Assembly: GCA_964487545.1 (NCBI GenBank) | Contig: CAZARI010000001.1 | Location: 62,001-126,000 of the forward strand | Reading direction: 5' to 3' | Source: SKUL01 sp964487545 | GTDB lineage: Bacteria; Bacteroidota; Bacteroidia; Flavobacteriales_D; SKUL01 | Length of the DNA: 64,000 nucleotides | Shown: one piece after another, positions 53,816 through 62,632 of the stretch | How the letters are laid out: every line of letters begins with the position of its first letter | How positions within the stretch are numbered: position 1 is the stretch's first letter | Position numbers and translations under genes: made by a program | Notes under the pieces: generated by a model | What the model was told of the DNA's origin: nothing | Database searches by the model: none | Seen by the model: only the letters and a program-made list of their open reading frames with translations

Positions 53816-54790
53816 TTAATAAAGCCCCAACTGACTAAATACGATGGCATAACCCAACCCGGTGACCATGGCCAGCTTGAGCCACGAAAATGCGCGCACA
53901 TACATTTCCCTGCTGCGCGCGCGCAGTGTGGTTAGCAATGACAGCAACAACGGAAGAGTAATGGTGATGATAACGTAAGTGATGGTAATCCAGTCGTTGA
54001 AAAGGTAAAATGCAGTCATTAAAATCATAACCATACTTACACCAAGCAGAATGACCACCACCAGTTTAGCTCGTCGTTCGCCAATAACGATAGGAAGGGT
54101 ACGGCAGCCTACGACTCGGTCGCCGCGAATGTCTGCCAGGTCTTTCTGAATTTCACGAATCAGCGTGAGCAAAAAAGCATAGCCCGAAAAGCCAAGCACA
54201 AAAAAGTACAATACTTTGAAGAACATATTCGGGTCGGCTGTGGGGTCTATTTGCATAAATAATGCCTGCACTTCAGTACCGTATTTTTCCATGACCAAAG
54301 GGATTTCAAACAAACCCACTGTCAGCGGAATCAGCGCAGCCAACAGTGCCACCACGATATTTCCAATGAGCATTTCGCGTTTAAAAATCACCGAATAATA
54401 CCACAACGAGGCCGCAGCAAATAGGTGAATCAACACCAGTTTCCAGATTCCAACTTCCCAGGCCAGATAACCTCCCAGCGCTATTCCAATCACATTAAAT
54501 GCGATGTGGATAGCCATTGCGGTTCGGCGTTTTACATGCACACCAATTATGATGCGATGCGGTTTGTTGATGCGGTCGGCACGCAAATCAAAATAATCGT
54601 TGATGATATTTCCACCGGCTGCGATAAGTACAATTGATAAAGTAAGCAGCGCAAACTGCAGCTCAGACATCTGCAATTCAAGCTGGTTTGATTCCAGAAT
54701 TTCTCCCAAAATGAAAAACCGGATAAAGTACATGGTCAGTACTAAAATCAACAGGTTTAACGGACGCAGAAGTCTTATGAAGGGTAGCAA
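53816..54790 (-). CDS. UbiA-family prenyltransferase (possibly geranylgeranylglycerol-phosphate type)
   Basis: A 324-residue integral membrane protein with eight or nine hydrophobic helices. The two Asp-rich motifs of UbiA enzymes are present: NIINDYFDLRADRINKP near residue 60 and DLADIRGDRVVGCRTLP near 215. These bind the prenyl diphosphate through magnesium. Bacteroidota proteins of this type beside Maf are often named geranylgeranylglycerol-phosphate geranylgeranyltransferase; the acceptor here is not deducible. It is followed by maf. Confidence 0.88.
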   Translation of the reverse strand: MLPFIRLLRPLNLLILVLTMYFIRFFILGEILESNQLELQMSELQFALLTLSIVLIAAGGNIINDYFDLRADRINKPHRIIIGVHVKRRTAMAIHIAFNVIGIALGGYLAWEVGIWKLVLIHLFAAASLWYYSVIFKREMLIGNIVVALLAALIPLTVGLFEIPLVMEKYGTEVQALFMQIDPTADPNMFFKVLYFFVLGFSGYAFLLTLIREIQKDLADIRGDRVVGCRTLPIVIGERRAKLVVVILLGVSMVMILMTAFYLFNDWITITYVIITITLPLLLSLLTTLRARSREMYVRAFSWLKLAMVTGLGYAIVFSQLGLY

Positions 54791-54969
54791 GGTTCTGAAA
54801 TTTTAGGAGCGCTAAGTTATCCAAAGTCCGAAGATTTCCCTATTCCAGCCCATGATTAATTTATTGGATACGGATGATTTTTTCGTCGAAATCACCCAAA
54901 TGGATGAATGTAGAAAACAATGAAATACGCACATTTGCACAGACCCATTAACTGACCAAACCACAAATC

Positions 54970-55944
54970 ATGAAAAAGCTGTTACGCGTTTTACTGGCCG
55001 TTGTAGTGATTATTTTTGTCGCTGTCGGCGGAATGATTACCTACGTTAAATCTGCACTACCCGACGTTGGGCCACCACCCGAAATGGTCATTGAACTGTA
55101 TCCCGAACGAATTGCTCGCGGTGATTACCTCGCTAACAGCGTGATGCAATGTACCGAATGTCATGCTCAGCGCGACTTTAGTTTATTTGCCGGACCAATG
55201 ATTCCTGGAACCGAAGGCGGTGGAGGGGAAGTTTTCGATCAGAAATTTGGTTTTCCGGGAAAATTTGTCGCACCAAACATTACGCCCTATGGCGTTGGCG
55301 ACTGGACCGACGGAGAATTATACCGCGCCATTACCACTGGAGTTAGTAAAGATGGAACCGCCCTTTTCCCCATTATGCCTTATCACCTTTTTGGACAAAG
55401 CGATCCGGAGGATATTAAATCGGTAATTGCCTATTTGCGAACACTCGAACCCATTGAAAGAGACAACGAAGCATCGGTGGCAGACTTTCCGGTCAGTATT
55501 CTGATCAATACCATGCCGCAAAATTTCGAACCAACGGCCCTGCCCTCGCCCGAGGATCGGCTGGCGTATGGACAATACATTACTACCGCTGCTCTTTGTA
55601 GCGAATGTCATACGGCAAAAGCAAACGGTAAAGTCATTGGCGAACCCTACGGCGGGGGCTTTATTTTTCATCAACCCGATGGAAGTATCGTGCGTTCGGC
55701 CAACATTACCTCCCACGAAACCGGTATCGGAAAATGGAGCAGAGATTATTTTATTGAACGTTTTAAAACCTATGCCGACAATGGGTACGAACATCAAAAA
55801 GTGCAGCCCGGCCAAAAGCAAACCATGATGCCATGGGTGACTTACGCCGGCATGACCGAAGAGGATTTGGGAGCAATTTATGATTATCTGCAAACCATAC
55901 CTCCGGTGGATAATACGGTAGTCACCTATACTCCGCCAAAATAA
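54970..55944 (+). CDS. membrane-anchored diheme cytochrome c
   Basis: A 324-residue cytochrome c-type protein. A single N-terminal hydrophobic helix (VLLAVVVIIFVAVGGMITYV) anchors it, and two heme-binding CXXCH motifs, CTECH near residue 61 and CSECH near 213, lie in two similar domains; methionine ligands are available in each (e.g. FPIMPYH, MMPWV). This is the alcohol-dehydrogenase-like diheme cytochrome layout, moving electrons in the periplasm. It interrupts what is otherwise a minus-strand run and stands alone, with a terminator. It depends on the Ccm system encoded 2 kb away. Confidence 0.92.
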   Translation: MKKLLRVLLAVVVIIFVAVGGMITYVKSALPDVGPPPEMVIELYPERIARGDYLANSVMQCTECHAQRDFSLFAGPMIPGTEGGGGEVFDQKFGFPGKFVAPNITPYGVGDWTDGELYRAITTGVSKDGTALFPIMPYHLFGQSDPEDIKSVIAYLRTLEPIERDNEASVADFPVSILINTMPQNFEPTALPSPEDRLAYGQYITTAALCSECHTAKANGKVIGEPYGGGFIFHQPDGSIVRSANITSHETGIGKWSRDYFIERFKTYADNGYEHQKVQPGQKQTMMPWVTYAGMTEEDLGAIYDYLQTIPPVDNTVVTYTPPK

Positions 55945-55964
55945 CAACCTCACTATGTATCAAC

Positions 55965-55997
55965 AAAAAACCCCGGCGATTACGTCGGGGTTTTTTT
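55965..55997. terminator. bidirectional terminator after the cytochrome gene
   Basis: CCCCGGCG pairs with CGTCGGGG (55971-55978 with 55983-55990) around a 4-base loop, with A-run before and T-run after. It lies between the converging cytochrome and KdsC-like genes. Confidence 0.9.
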
Positions 55998-56014
55998 ATG
56001 TTTTTAAACAAGTG

Positions 56015-56536
56015 CTACCACTGTTCGCTGTCCACATCCATCCACTTGCCTTGCACCTTTAAGGTTTGTTCAATCACATCGCGCACGCAACCTTTTCCAC
56101 CGTCAAGGTGCGAAGTGTAATCGCAGGCGGCACGCACTTCGTTTACCGCGTCGGCAGGACAAGCAGAAACACCGCAATGCCCCAGTGGCTTTAAATCCAC
56201 AATATCATCGCCCATGTACAACACTTCTTCCTTATTGAGGTTGTGATCGGCAAGGTATTGCTGATACAGTGGCCATTTATTCGAAACACCTAGAAAGACA
56301 TCACTCACACCCAATCGGTTAAAACGCATCTTCACCGCTTCGGAGGATCCTCCGGTGATCACCGCAATGCGGAATCCCTTTTTAACCGCGAGCTGAACCA
56401 CGTAACCGTCCTTGATGTTGGCTGTGCGGATTTGCTCGCCATCGGGAGTAAGCCACACCGTTCCATCGGTAAACACCCCGTCGATGTCAAAAATAAAAGT
56501 GGTGATCTTTCGCAGCTTTTGTTTATAGTTTTCCAT
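56015..56536 (-). CDS. KdsC-like HAD phosphatase
   Basis: A 173-residue HAD-superfamily hydrolase without cap domain. Motif I FDIDGVFTDGTVW is near residue 16, motif II VITGGSS near 58, the lysine motif near SNKWPLY and motif IV MGDDIVDLKPL near 107. It matches 3-deoxy-D-manno-octulosonate 8-phosphate phosphatases (KdsC) and the sugar-nucleotide-linked C1 subfamily, removing phosphate from Kdo-8-P for lipopolysaccharide. It overlaps the DUF2520 gene by 14 bases. Confidence 0.87.
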   Translation of the reverse strand: MENYKQKLRKITTFIFDIDGVFTDGTVWLTPDGEQIRTANIKDGYVVQLAVKKGFRIAVITGGSSEAVKMRFNRLGVSDVFLGVSNKWPLYQQYLADHNLNKEEVLYMGDDIVDLKPLGHCGVSACPADAVNEVRAACDYTSHLDGGKGCVRDVIEQTLKVQGKWMDVDSEQW

Positions 56537-57305
56537 GTTTCTCCTGAATACTTCTGGTGATTAAACGATAAATCTGCAACAGGTTTTCATCGTCTTTGAG
56601 CTTTTCAATATGGCGCGCAATGGTTCGTTCATCAGCCCTAACCGCCGGACCGGTTTGCACAGCATGTGGGTCAGAGTGCATGGCCTTGTTCACCGTTTCC
56701 AATATCAGCGGATAAAGAATATCGGGGTGGATTTGATGCTGCTTCAAAAAGTCAAAACCAAGACCCCACAAGTGGTTGGCGAAGTTATTGGCAATAACTG
56801 CTGCCACATGCATAATTTCGCGTTGCTCAGAATTGAGCAAATAGCTGTTCGACCCCCATGACAAGCTGTTCATTTTCAACAAGGATTCATCTTCTTCGTG
56901 AACGGCTTCAATGCAAAGTGGGACTGTTCGAAAATCAACCGGCGCAACATCAGAAAAGCTCTGCAACGGATACAGTACTCCACGCCGATCATGCTTTTTT
57001 AAGTCGTTCATATTGCGCGATCCGGAAGTATGTACTACCAGCGCCGAAGTTTGGGGAATGGTTTCTGAAATACTTGCAATGGCATCGTCGCTCACAGCAA
57101 TGATCACCATATCAACATCGGGGTTCAATGCCTTCGCTTCCGAAACAAATTCAGCATTTACAGCGTCAGCAAGTGATTTGGCAGTCTCGGGCGACCGGTT
57201 GAATATTTCAACAATCTTCACCCCTTTTTCGTGAAGCCAGGGTACCATTTGTCGGGCAACTTTTCCGGCACCGACAAACGAAATGCGGGTGATGTACTTA
57301 TCCAT
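56523..57305 (-). CDS. Rossmann/DUF2520 oxidoreductase-like protein
   Basis: A 260-residue protein. The N-terminal Rossmann fold starts ISFVGAGKVARQMVPWLHEKG (GxGxxA nucleotide site) and the C-terminal half is the helical DUF2520 domain (REIMHVAAVIANNFANHLWG), an arrangement like NADP-dependent F420- or ketopantoate-reductase-like enzymes. Its substrate is unknown. The start was placed at 57305 (MDKYITRISFVGAG), overlapping the end of ccmF by 8 bases, and it overlaps the KdsC-like gene at its end, so the ccm genes may read through into this pair. Confidence 0.87.
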   Translation of the reverse strand: MDKYITRISFVGAGKVARQMVPWLHEKGVKIVEIFNRSPETAKSLADAVNAEFVSEAKALNPDVDMVIIAVSDDAIASISETIPQTSALVVHTSGSRNMNDLKKHDRRGVLYPLQSFSDVAPVDFRTVPLCIEAVHEEDESLLKMNSLSWGSNSYLLNSEQREIMHVAAVIANNFANHLWGLGFDFLKQHQIHPDILYPLILETVNKAMHSDPHAVQTGPAVRADERTIARHIEKLKDDENLLQIYRLITRSIQEKHGKL

Positions 57306-60084
57306 TTTTACGATCGAGCTTGACGCGTTGAAAAACAGCAACTATTGTTCCTACCACCATCAAAATACAGCCGATCCACAAAATATTGATCATCGGGAAC
57401 ATCACGGCCTGCATCACAATAAACTCTTTGCGGTTGCCTTCGTGCTCTGCGACAACAAAGGTAAACTCTTCGCTTTGTGGATTGATTGCCGAAAAAGCCA
57501 CTTTCAGTCCGTGCTGCTCGAGCAATATCGGTTCCGCAATCACAATGGAAGAATCGCGCAGTACAAACATCGGTTCTACATAAGAAATCTGATTGCGCTG
57601 ATTGACCACGCGAATTACGGCACGTGCAGCCACATCGTTCGGTTTGAGATTGAAATTCTCCGGATTACGCACGGTTTTAATCGAATCCAGCATCATCAAA
57701 CTTACTGTGGTGAAAATGGTGTCGCCCAACGCAACCACATGTTCTTTGGGCTCAAAGAAACCTTCGGCATCAAGTTCGCGCTCTTCCAGTTCAGCCCAGC
57801 GAATGTGCGTGTACACATCTTTGTTAAAGTAGTGCTTGGTATCGGGTTCGGGCACATTTCCAAATCGTTCGTTGATTTGCAAATGCGGACGCAGTTCAAA
57901 TAACTTCTCTCCCGCCTGATGCGAATTCCAAAGTGTAATCGGTGGTGTTTCTTGTTCGGTCTCAACATTCAGCATTTCCCAATACATGGGTTGATCCTTG
58001 AGAAAGTTCTCTCCTGCAATATGATCGGTTTTTGCCCGGAAGAAGAAGCCCGAATTATAAACCACTTCGTCCTTTGCGTACTGGCGCGGCAATTTGTCGA
58101 AATACTCTACCGTATAAAACTGGTTGTGTCCGATGCGCTCCTTGTCGAGGTAATGAATAAAATATTCATTCATTGCCAGTGTGTCGCCTTTAAACAGTAG
58201 AATATCGGTCCGATTGCTGAATTGTTCGTTCAGTCTGTTGATGTCAATTCCCGAAGTATTTTCTGAGATTTTTACACTTTTTCCGGTTGAGATCAGTGCG
58301 CCGAGCATCAGCAGTCCAAAACCGATATGCGCAATGGACGATCCGGTGATTTTCATTTTTCCCCGGGCAATTCTCAGCATGTAGTCGGTATTGGCGGCAA
58401 CCGCGAAAATGGAAGAGAACATCAGCGCAAGTAAGGTGAGTTCATCCCGTTGAAAATTCAGAGCAAAGGCAAAGACCGCGGTCAGCACCACCGAAATCAC
58501 AAATGACACCGAAAGGTTGCGCAGCCATTTTTTCATGTCGGTTTTCTTGTAGCTGAAATATTGTCCTACCGCAATCAGCAAGGTCACCATAAAGGCAAAT
58601 GGAAGCTGCCACTTATTGTAGTGCGCAATAACATCCGTCTTGGGCGCCATGCGTCCATCTGCCAGCACCGAAAACACTTCTACATCGGTCCACTCGTAGA
58701 GCATGTGTAAAAATCCGGCAAAAGGTTCGGCCAGCAGATTATAAACCGGTTTTGACGTTTCGAGTGTAATTTGTGCAGACGACAACAGCAGCACCAGCGA
58801 TCCGATAAAGATCCAGAACTCACGCGACCACAGCTCTTCTTCTTTGTTGAGTTTGGGGAAATAGCGGCGGTAGGCTACGAGCAGCATCACCACTGAAATC
58901 ACCAAAAATATCAGCATGAGCGGAATGGCCAGATCGATTTTTATTAATACGACCAACAATAGTGCTGCACTGACAATGGTGTATAATCGTCTTTCGCCTT
59001 TCAATCCTGCTCCAACGGTGATAAAGACAAAGAACAAGAGATAGACCAGCAGTTGTGCCAGCATACCATCGGCGGTAAATGAGTGAACGGAAGTATCGCC
59101 CAAAACACCACTGCGGGTGAGGAAGGTTGAATACAATACAAAGATAAACGAGGAGGTAACCAGTAGATAAGTTGAAAAAATGGATCGGCTTTTATTGCGG
59201 TTGATGAGCATCAAATGCGCGCCACCCACCAACAACAACCACGGAACAAGCGAGGCGTTTTCTACCGGATCCCACGCCCAAAACCCGCCAAAGCTCAATG
59301 CTTCGTATGCCCAGGCTCCACCCATCAATATTCCGAGTCCCAACGAACCCACGCCAAAAAATGCCCAGGCTATGGATGGTTTAATCCACTCGCGGTACTG
59401 GCGCGTGGCAATACCCGCTATGGCGTATGCAAATGGGATGAGTGTAGCCGCAAAGCCGAGAAACAGCGTGGGCGGGTGAATCGTCATCCAGTAGTTTTGC
59501 AGCAAGGGGTTTAGTCCGCGGCCATCCTGAAACTGTGGAAAGCTGAGATAATTGGGCAATTGAGTCCATGGCAAACCAACGTTTTCGGGTAATTCGCGAA
59601 TCAGCATAAACGGGCTGCTGCCCATTTTGTAGTCGAGAATATATATACCGAGCAGCATGGAACTCAGAAAAGCCTGAACGACTCCAAAGGTGGCCATCAC
59701 CGGAGACTCCCAGCGTTTGGCAGTAAAAATAAGAATGTTGCCGAGCACCGCGTGCCAAAACAGCCACAGTAAAAAGCTGCCTTCCTGCCCTTCCCAGAAA
59801 CAGGAAAAGATAAACCGAAGCGGCATAGAAGTGTTGGAGTGTTTCCAGACATAATCGTACTCGAAATACTGGCCGAGGATCATCGTAAACAAGGCAATGA
59901 TGATTCCCAGTACAGAAATACTGTGCAGGCGGAATCCCCAGCGACCAACTTTGGCCAGACCCGGGTTGCTTTGGCGAACATCCCACCAGTATGCGATTGC
60001 TGAAATTAATGCGGAAACAAAAGAAAGGATAACGAGGAAATGGCCAATTCGACCAATCCACCAATGCTCACCGATATAATCCAT
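57298..60084 (-). CDS. ccmF: cytochrome c heme lyase CcmF
   Basis: A 928-residue inner-membrane protein with more than ten hydrophobic helices. The heme-handling WWD-type motif GGFWAWDPVENASLVPWLL is near residue 230, and histidines for heme coordination occur in helices on either side (e.g. MTIHPPTLFLG). A long C-terminal periplasmic part follows. CcmF ligates heme to apocytochromes. It is longer than E. coli CcmF (about 650) because of this periplasmic tail, as is usual in Bacteroidota. It is the last gene of a ccmB-C-D-E-F operon; no ccmG or ccmH is present. Confidence 0.93.
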   Translation of the reverse strand: MDYIGEHWWIGRIGHFLVILSFVSALISAIAYWWDVRQSNPGLAKVGRWGFRLHSISVLGIIIALFTMILGQYFEYDYVWKHSNTSMPLRFIFSCFWEGQEGSFLLWLFWHAVLGNILIFTAKRWESPVMATFGVVQAFLSSMLLGIYILDYKMGSSPFMLIRELPENVGLPWTQLPNYLSFPQFQDGRGLNPLLQNYWMTIHPPTLFLGFAATLIPFAYAIAGIATRQYREWIKPSIAWAFFGVGSLGLGILMGGAWAYEALSFGGFWAWDPVENASLVPWLLLVGGAHLMLINRNKSRSIFSTYLLVTSSFIFVLYSTFLTRSGVLGDTSVHSFTADGMLAQLLVYLLFFVFITVGAGLKGERRLYTIVSAALLLVVLIKIDLAIPLMLIFLVISVVMLLVAYRRYFPKLNKEEELWSREFWIFIGSLVLLLSSAQITLETSKPVYNLLAEPFAGFLHMLYEWTDVEVFSVLADGRMAPKTDVIAHYNKWQLPFAFMVTLLIAVGQYFSYKKTDMKKWLRNLSVSFVISVVLTAVFAFALNFQRDELTLLALMFSSIFAVAANTDYMLRIARGKMKITGSSIAHIGFGLLMLGALISTGKSVKISENTSGIDINRLNEQFSNRTDILLFKGDTLAMNEYFIHYLDKERIGHNQFYTVEYFDKLPRQYAKDEVVYNSGFFFRAKTDHIAGENFLKDQPMYWEMLNVETEQETPPITLWNSHQAGEKLFELRPHLQINERFGNVPEPDTKHYFNKDVYTHIRWAELEERELDAEGFFEPKEHVVALGDTIFTTVSLMMLDSIKTVRNPENFNLKPNDVAARAVIRVVNQRNQISYVEPMFVLRDSSIVIAEPILLEQHGLKVAFSAINPQSEEFTFVVAEHEGNRKEFIVMQAVMFPMINILWIGCILMVVGTIVAVFQRVKLDRKNG

Positions 60085-60096
60085 GAAAAGTTAGTA

Positions 60097-60483
60097 TCAG
60101 GTTTCTATTTTATTCTCCTCGTTGTACTTCGAGGGGCACTTCATCAGGATATCGGTAGCGGTAAATGTTCCTTCATGAACACGTCCAATCAGCACTACGC
60201 TTTCGGAACGCTCAAAGTCCTGCGGTTTGGCCTGTAACAGCCTAACCTGTCGACGCTCACCTTTATCGTCGAGCATGGTAAAAACGGTGAGTTGCGGGTC
60301 AACTTCCGGATTGTACATGATTTCTTCTGTCCGGTCGAGTGTACCCACCACGTGGTATTCCCGTCCGGGATTGCTGTATGCCTCATTAAAATCGGCATAA
60401 GTACTGGTTTCCGTCAGCGAGCCGGCGATGGCGCCAACAGCTACCGCAATGACGATAATGGCTATGATGTGTGCTCGTTTCAT
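60097..60483 (-). CDS. ccmE: heme chaperone CcmE, CXXXY type
   Basis: A 128-residue periplasmic heme chaperone with an N-terminal anchor (IIAIIVIAVAVGAIAG). The OB-fold (YHVVGTLDR, VFTMLDDKG, VVLIGRV) is clear. The heme-binding motif is LMKCPSKYN near residue 117: a cysteine stands where E. coli has the covalent histidine, with the tyrosine in place (CXXXY in place of HXXXY). This variant is documented in some sulfate reducers and archaea. It is expected to receive heme from CcmC and pass it to CcmF. Confidence 0.92.
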   Translation of the reverse strand: MKRAHIIAIIVIAVAVGAIAGSLTETSTYADFNEAYSNPGREYHVVGTLDRTEEIMYNPEVDPQLTVFTMLDDKGERRQVRLLQAKPQDFERSESVVLIGRVHEGTFTATDILMKCPSKYNEENKIET

Positions 60484-60533
60484 TTTGCTTTATTTCAGTT
60501 TCTTTTCGTCAGTATGTTCTGTGCTATACTGGT

Positions 60534-60752
60534 TTATTCCTGCTTTAAATGTTGTTCCTCCAGCTTCTTGAGGCGTTTATCCATCAAAATCAAATAGGTA
60601 AATATTCCAATCAATACCACCACCACAACGGCCACCACCACGTAAATTTTACCGCTCGAATACATGGTTTCCTCATACCATGCGGCGGCCTGTGTGTGAA
60701 CAGCACTGAGCATGACCGTGAAAAAAGTGATTACCGCTACAAAATGTTTCAT
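60534..60752 (-). CDS. CcmD-like small membrane protein
   Basis: A 72-residue protein with an N-terminal hydrophobic signal-like segment, a short linker (WYEETMYSSGK) and a second helix (IYVVVAVVVVVLIGIFTYLILMD) ending in a charged tail (RLKKLEEQHLK), as in Bacteroidota CcmD-family proteins. CcmD helps release holo-CcmE from CcmC. Its start overlaps the ccmC stop (ATGA), which supports the assignment by position. Confidence 0.8.
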   Translation of the reverse strand: MKHFVAVITFFTVMLSAVHTQAAAWYEETMYSSGKIYVVVAVVVVVLIGIFTYLILMDKRLKKLEEQHLKQE

Positions 60753-61765
60753 ATTGATTCGTTGTTTTTCTGAAGCACTGACATTCGGTATTGCAGGGTA
60801 TACATCCAGTATCCCAGCAAAATCCAGCCAATTACGGCAGGGTAAAACACGGTTCGCAGTGCGCTGTCGAGATCGTATTTGCTAAAAGCCGGATTGCCTC
60901 CTTTTCCAGGGTGCAGCGAGTCGGTGAACCGGGGAAGGATTAGCAGCAGCACGACCAGCATGGTAAATGCAAAAATATTGTACACCGCCGTGACCCGACC
61001 GCGTTTTTCTTCATCGTCGATGCTGTTGCGAAGAATCATATAGGCCACGTACATCAGAAAGGTTACCGCCGCTCCGTTCAATTGAGGGTCACTCACCCAC
61101 CAGGCATTCCAGGTAAATCTGGCCCAGATAGAGCCGGTTAATAATCCGAGAATACAAAACACCAACCCCACTCTTACGCTCTGCTCGGCTTTGATGTCGT
61201 GCAGCATGTTTCCATTGCCCAGATAGCGAATGCCCTGCACCACCGAAATACCCATCAAAAAAAACATGGTAAACCACATGGGCACATGAAACACCAGGTT
61301 GCGAATGGTTTCGTTCAGAATTTCGCGGTTGGGAAAGGTAAAGCCCGAACCGGCCACATTTACCAATTGATCGGCACATGGTGCATCTTCAACTGCTCCG
61401 GTTTCAAATCCACGGCCGAAAAAAGCCTCGGGATAGAAAATGGTGCCGTCGTTTTCACTGCGCACCAGCAAATGAAAAAAGGGCGCTTCGGTGTGATCGG
61501 GAAAATCAAAAGTGGCGCGCAGCGATGTGGGGGATGACACTTCTATATGACTTGCGCAAATTCTTTTCTCTCCATTGGTCACCCATGCGCGAACACTTTC
61601 AGTAAAGTGGGTGTTATAACCGGTGATGATGATGGAATGATTGCCGGGTGAAACCTGTGATTCTGAGACTTGAACAACGCTTGGTGAAAGTGGGGTGACG
61701 AGGCTAATTAAGAGCACGTAAAAGAGGATAAGCATACCCCCGATTTTCCACCACCAATGCCTCAT
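60749..61765 (-). CDS. ccmC: heme-handling protein CcmC with extra periplasmic domain
   Basis: A 338-residue membrane protein. The core has six hydrophobic helices with the tryptophan-rich signature WNAWWVSDPQLNGAAVTFLMYVAY near residue 222 and histidines in NLVFHVPMWFTMF near 155, the CcmC/CcsA heme site. Between the first helix and the rest, about residues 30-135, there is a beta-rich segment (VSPGNHSIIITGYNTHF, SLRATFDFPDHTEAPFFHLLV) that E. coli CcmC lacks. The start at 61765 (MRHWWWKIGGML) was chosen; the 23 codons upstream overlap ccmB. CcmC attaches heme to CcmE. Confidence 0.9.
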   Translation of the reverse strand: MRHWWWKIGGMLILFYVLLISLVTPLSPSVVQVSESQVSPGNHSIIITGYNTHFTESVRAWVTNGEKRICASHIEVSSPTSLRATFDFPDHTEAPFFHLLVRSENDGTIFYPEAFFGRGFETGAVEDAPCADQLVNVAGSGFTFPNREILNETIRNLVFHVPMWFTMFFLMGISVVQGIRYLGNGNMLHDIKAEQSVRVGLVFCILGLLTGSIWARFTWNAWWVSDPQLNGAAVTFLMYVAYMILRNSIDDEEKRGRVTAVYNIFAFTMLVVLLLILPRFTDSLHPGKGGNPAFSKYDLDSALRTVFYPAVIGWILLGYWMYTLQYRMSVLQKNNESI

Positions 61766-61778
61766 TTTACACCTGTTT

Positions 61779-62447
61779 TTAATCGCGCCAAAGGTAGGGA
61801 AATAAAACGTAAGCCAATGCCAGCACCACGGCATTGATCAACACCAAAAAGAGGGCGTTCTTCCAATTGTCAAACAAGGAAATTCCGATCAATGCATTGT
61901 GCGACAATCTGATTACAGAAAGCAACAACGGAATCACTACTGGCATTCCAAGAATGGCCATTATACCAAAGGCGTTGTTTGTTTTTGAGGCGATGGCCGC
62001 AATCATGGTCAGCGCGGTGGCTATTCCAGAACTTCCCAGCACCAGCGCGGCAATCAGCGAAGGCCAATGACTTTCAACAAGCACTTCCGAACCGATAAAA
62101 AGCGAAAAGAAAAACAAACTCAGCACGCCGAGAAACACCATCAGCATCACGTTGTAAATCATCTTTGCCAGCACCACTCCCTGTGGTGAAACCATGGTGT
62201 ACCAGTAAAATGCGAGGCCAGGTTTATCGTTTTGAAACGATTTGGCCGTGGCGTTAAAAGCCGCAAACAACAAGATAATCCAGAACAAAGCATTCCAAGT
62301 TCTGGCATCAACCAACTCGCGAAAGCTCAAATAAGCCACAAAAATGGTAGAAAGCACATAAAGTAATACACCGCCAAGGGCGTGCTTCTGACGCATTTCC
62401 AGTTTAAAATCCTTTCGGATTAAATAACCAACTTCTGTGAGGATCAT
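61779..62447 (-). CDS. ccmB: heme exporter membrane subunit CcmB
   Basis: A 222-residue inner-membrane protein with six hydrophobic helices and the family pattern KDFKLEMRQKHALGGVLLYVLSTIFVAYL at the N-terminus. CcmB with CcmA and CcmC releases holo-CcmE. It is the first gene of the minus-strand ccm operon, 13 bases before ccmC. The ATPase gene ccmA is not next to it; the gene on the far side is a divergent methyltransferase. Confidence 0.92.
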   Translation of the reverse strand: MILTEVGYLIRKDFKLEMRQKHALGGVLLYVLSTIFVAYLSFRELVDARTWNALFWIILLFAAFNATAKSFQNDKPGLAFYWYTMVSPQGVVLAKMIYNVMLMVFLGVLSLFFFSLFIGSEVLVESHWPSLIAALVLGSSGIATALTMIAAIASKTNNAFGIMAILGMPVVIPLLLSVIRLSHNALIGISLFDNWKNALFLVLINAVVLALAYVLFPYLWRD

Positions 62448-62632
62448 AACGCCTCAAAAATAGCTGTTCCACATTAAATCACCCGATGCCTGCAAACTCA
62501 TTCTGCCTTGATACGTTAATAATTGCCAAAATCCATCATACCGGTGTTGTCTTGCGCTGCTTGGCTTTCGATTTTCATTCTGCACACAGTTTATTTATTT
62601 AGTCCGCCTCAGGTTTACTACATTCGCAGACC

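Noticed and set aside
57283..57903. 206-codon plus-strand ORF opposite ccmF
   Set aside because: It is antisense to the well-supported periplasmic part of CcmF, has no domain and His/Arg-rich shadow composition.
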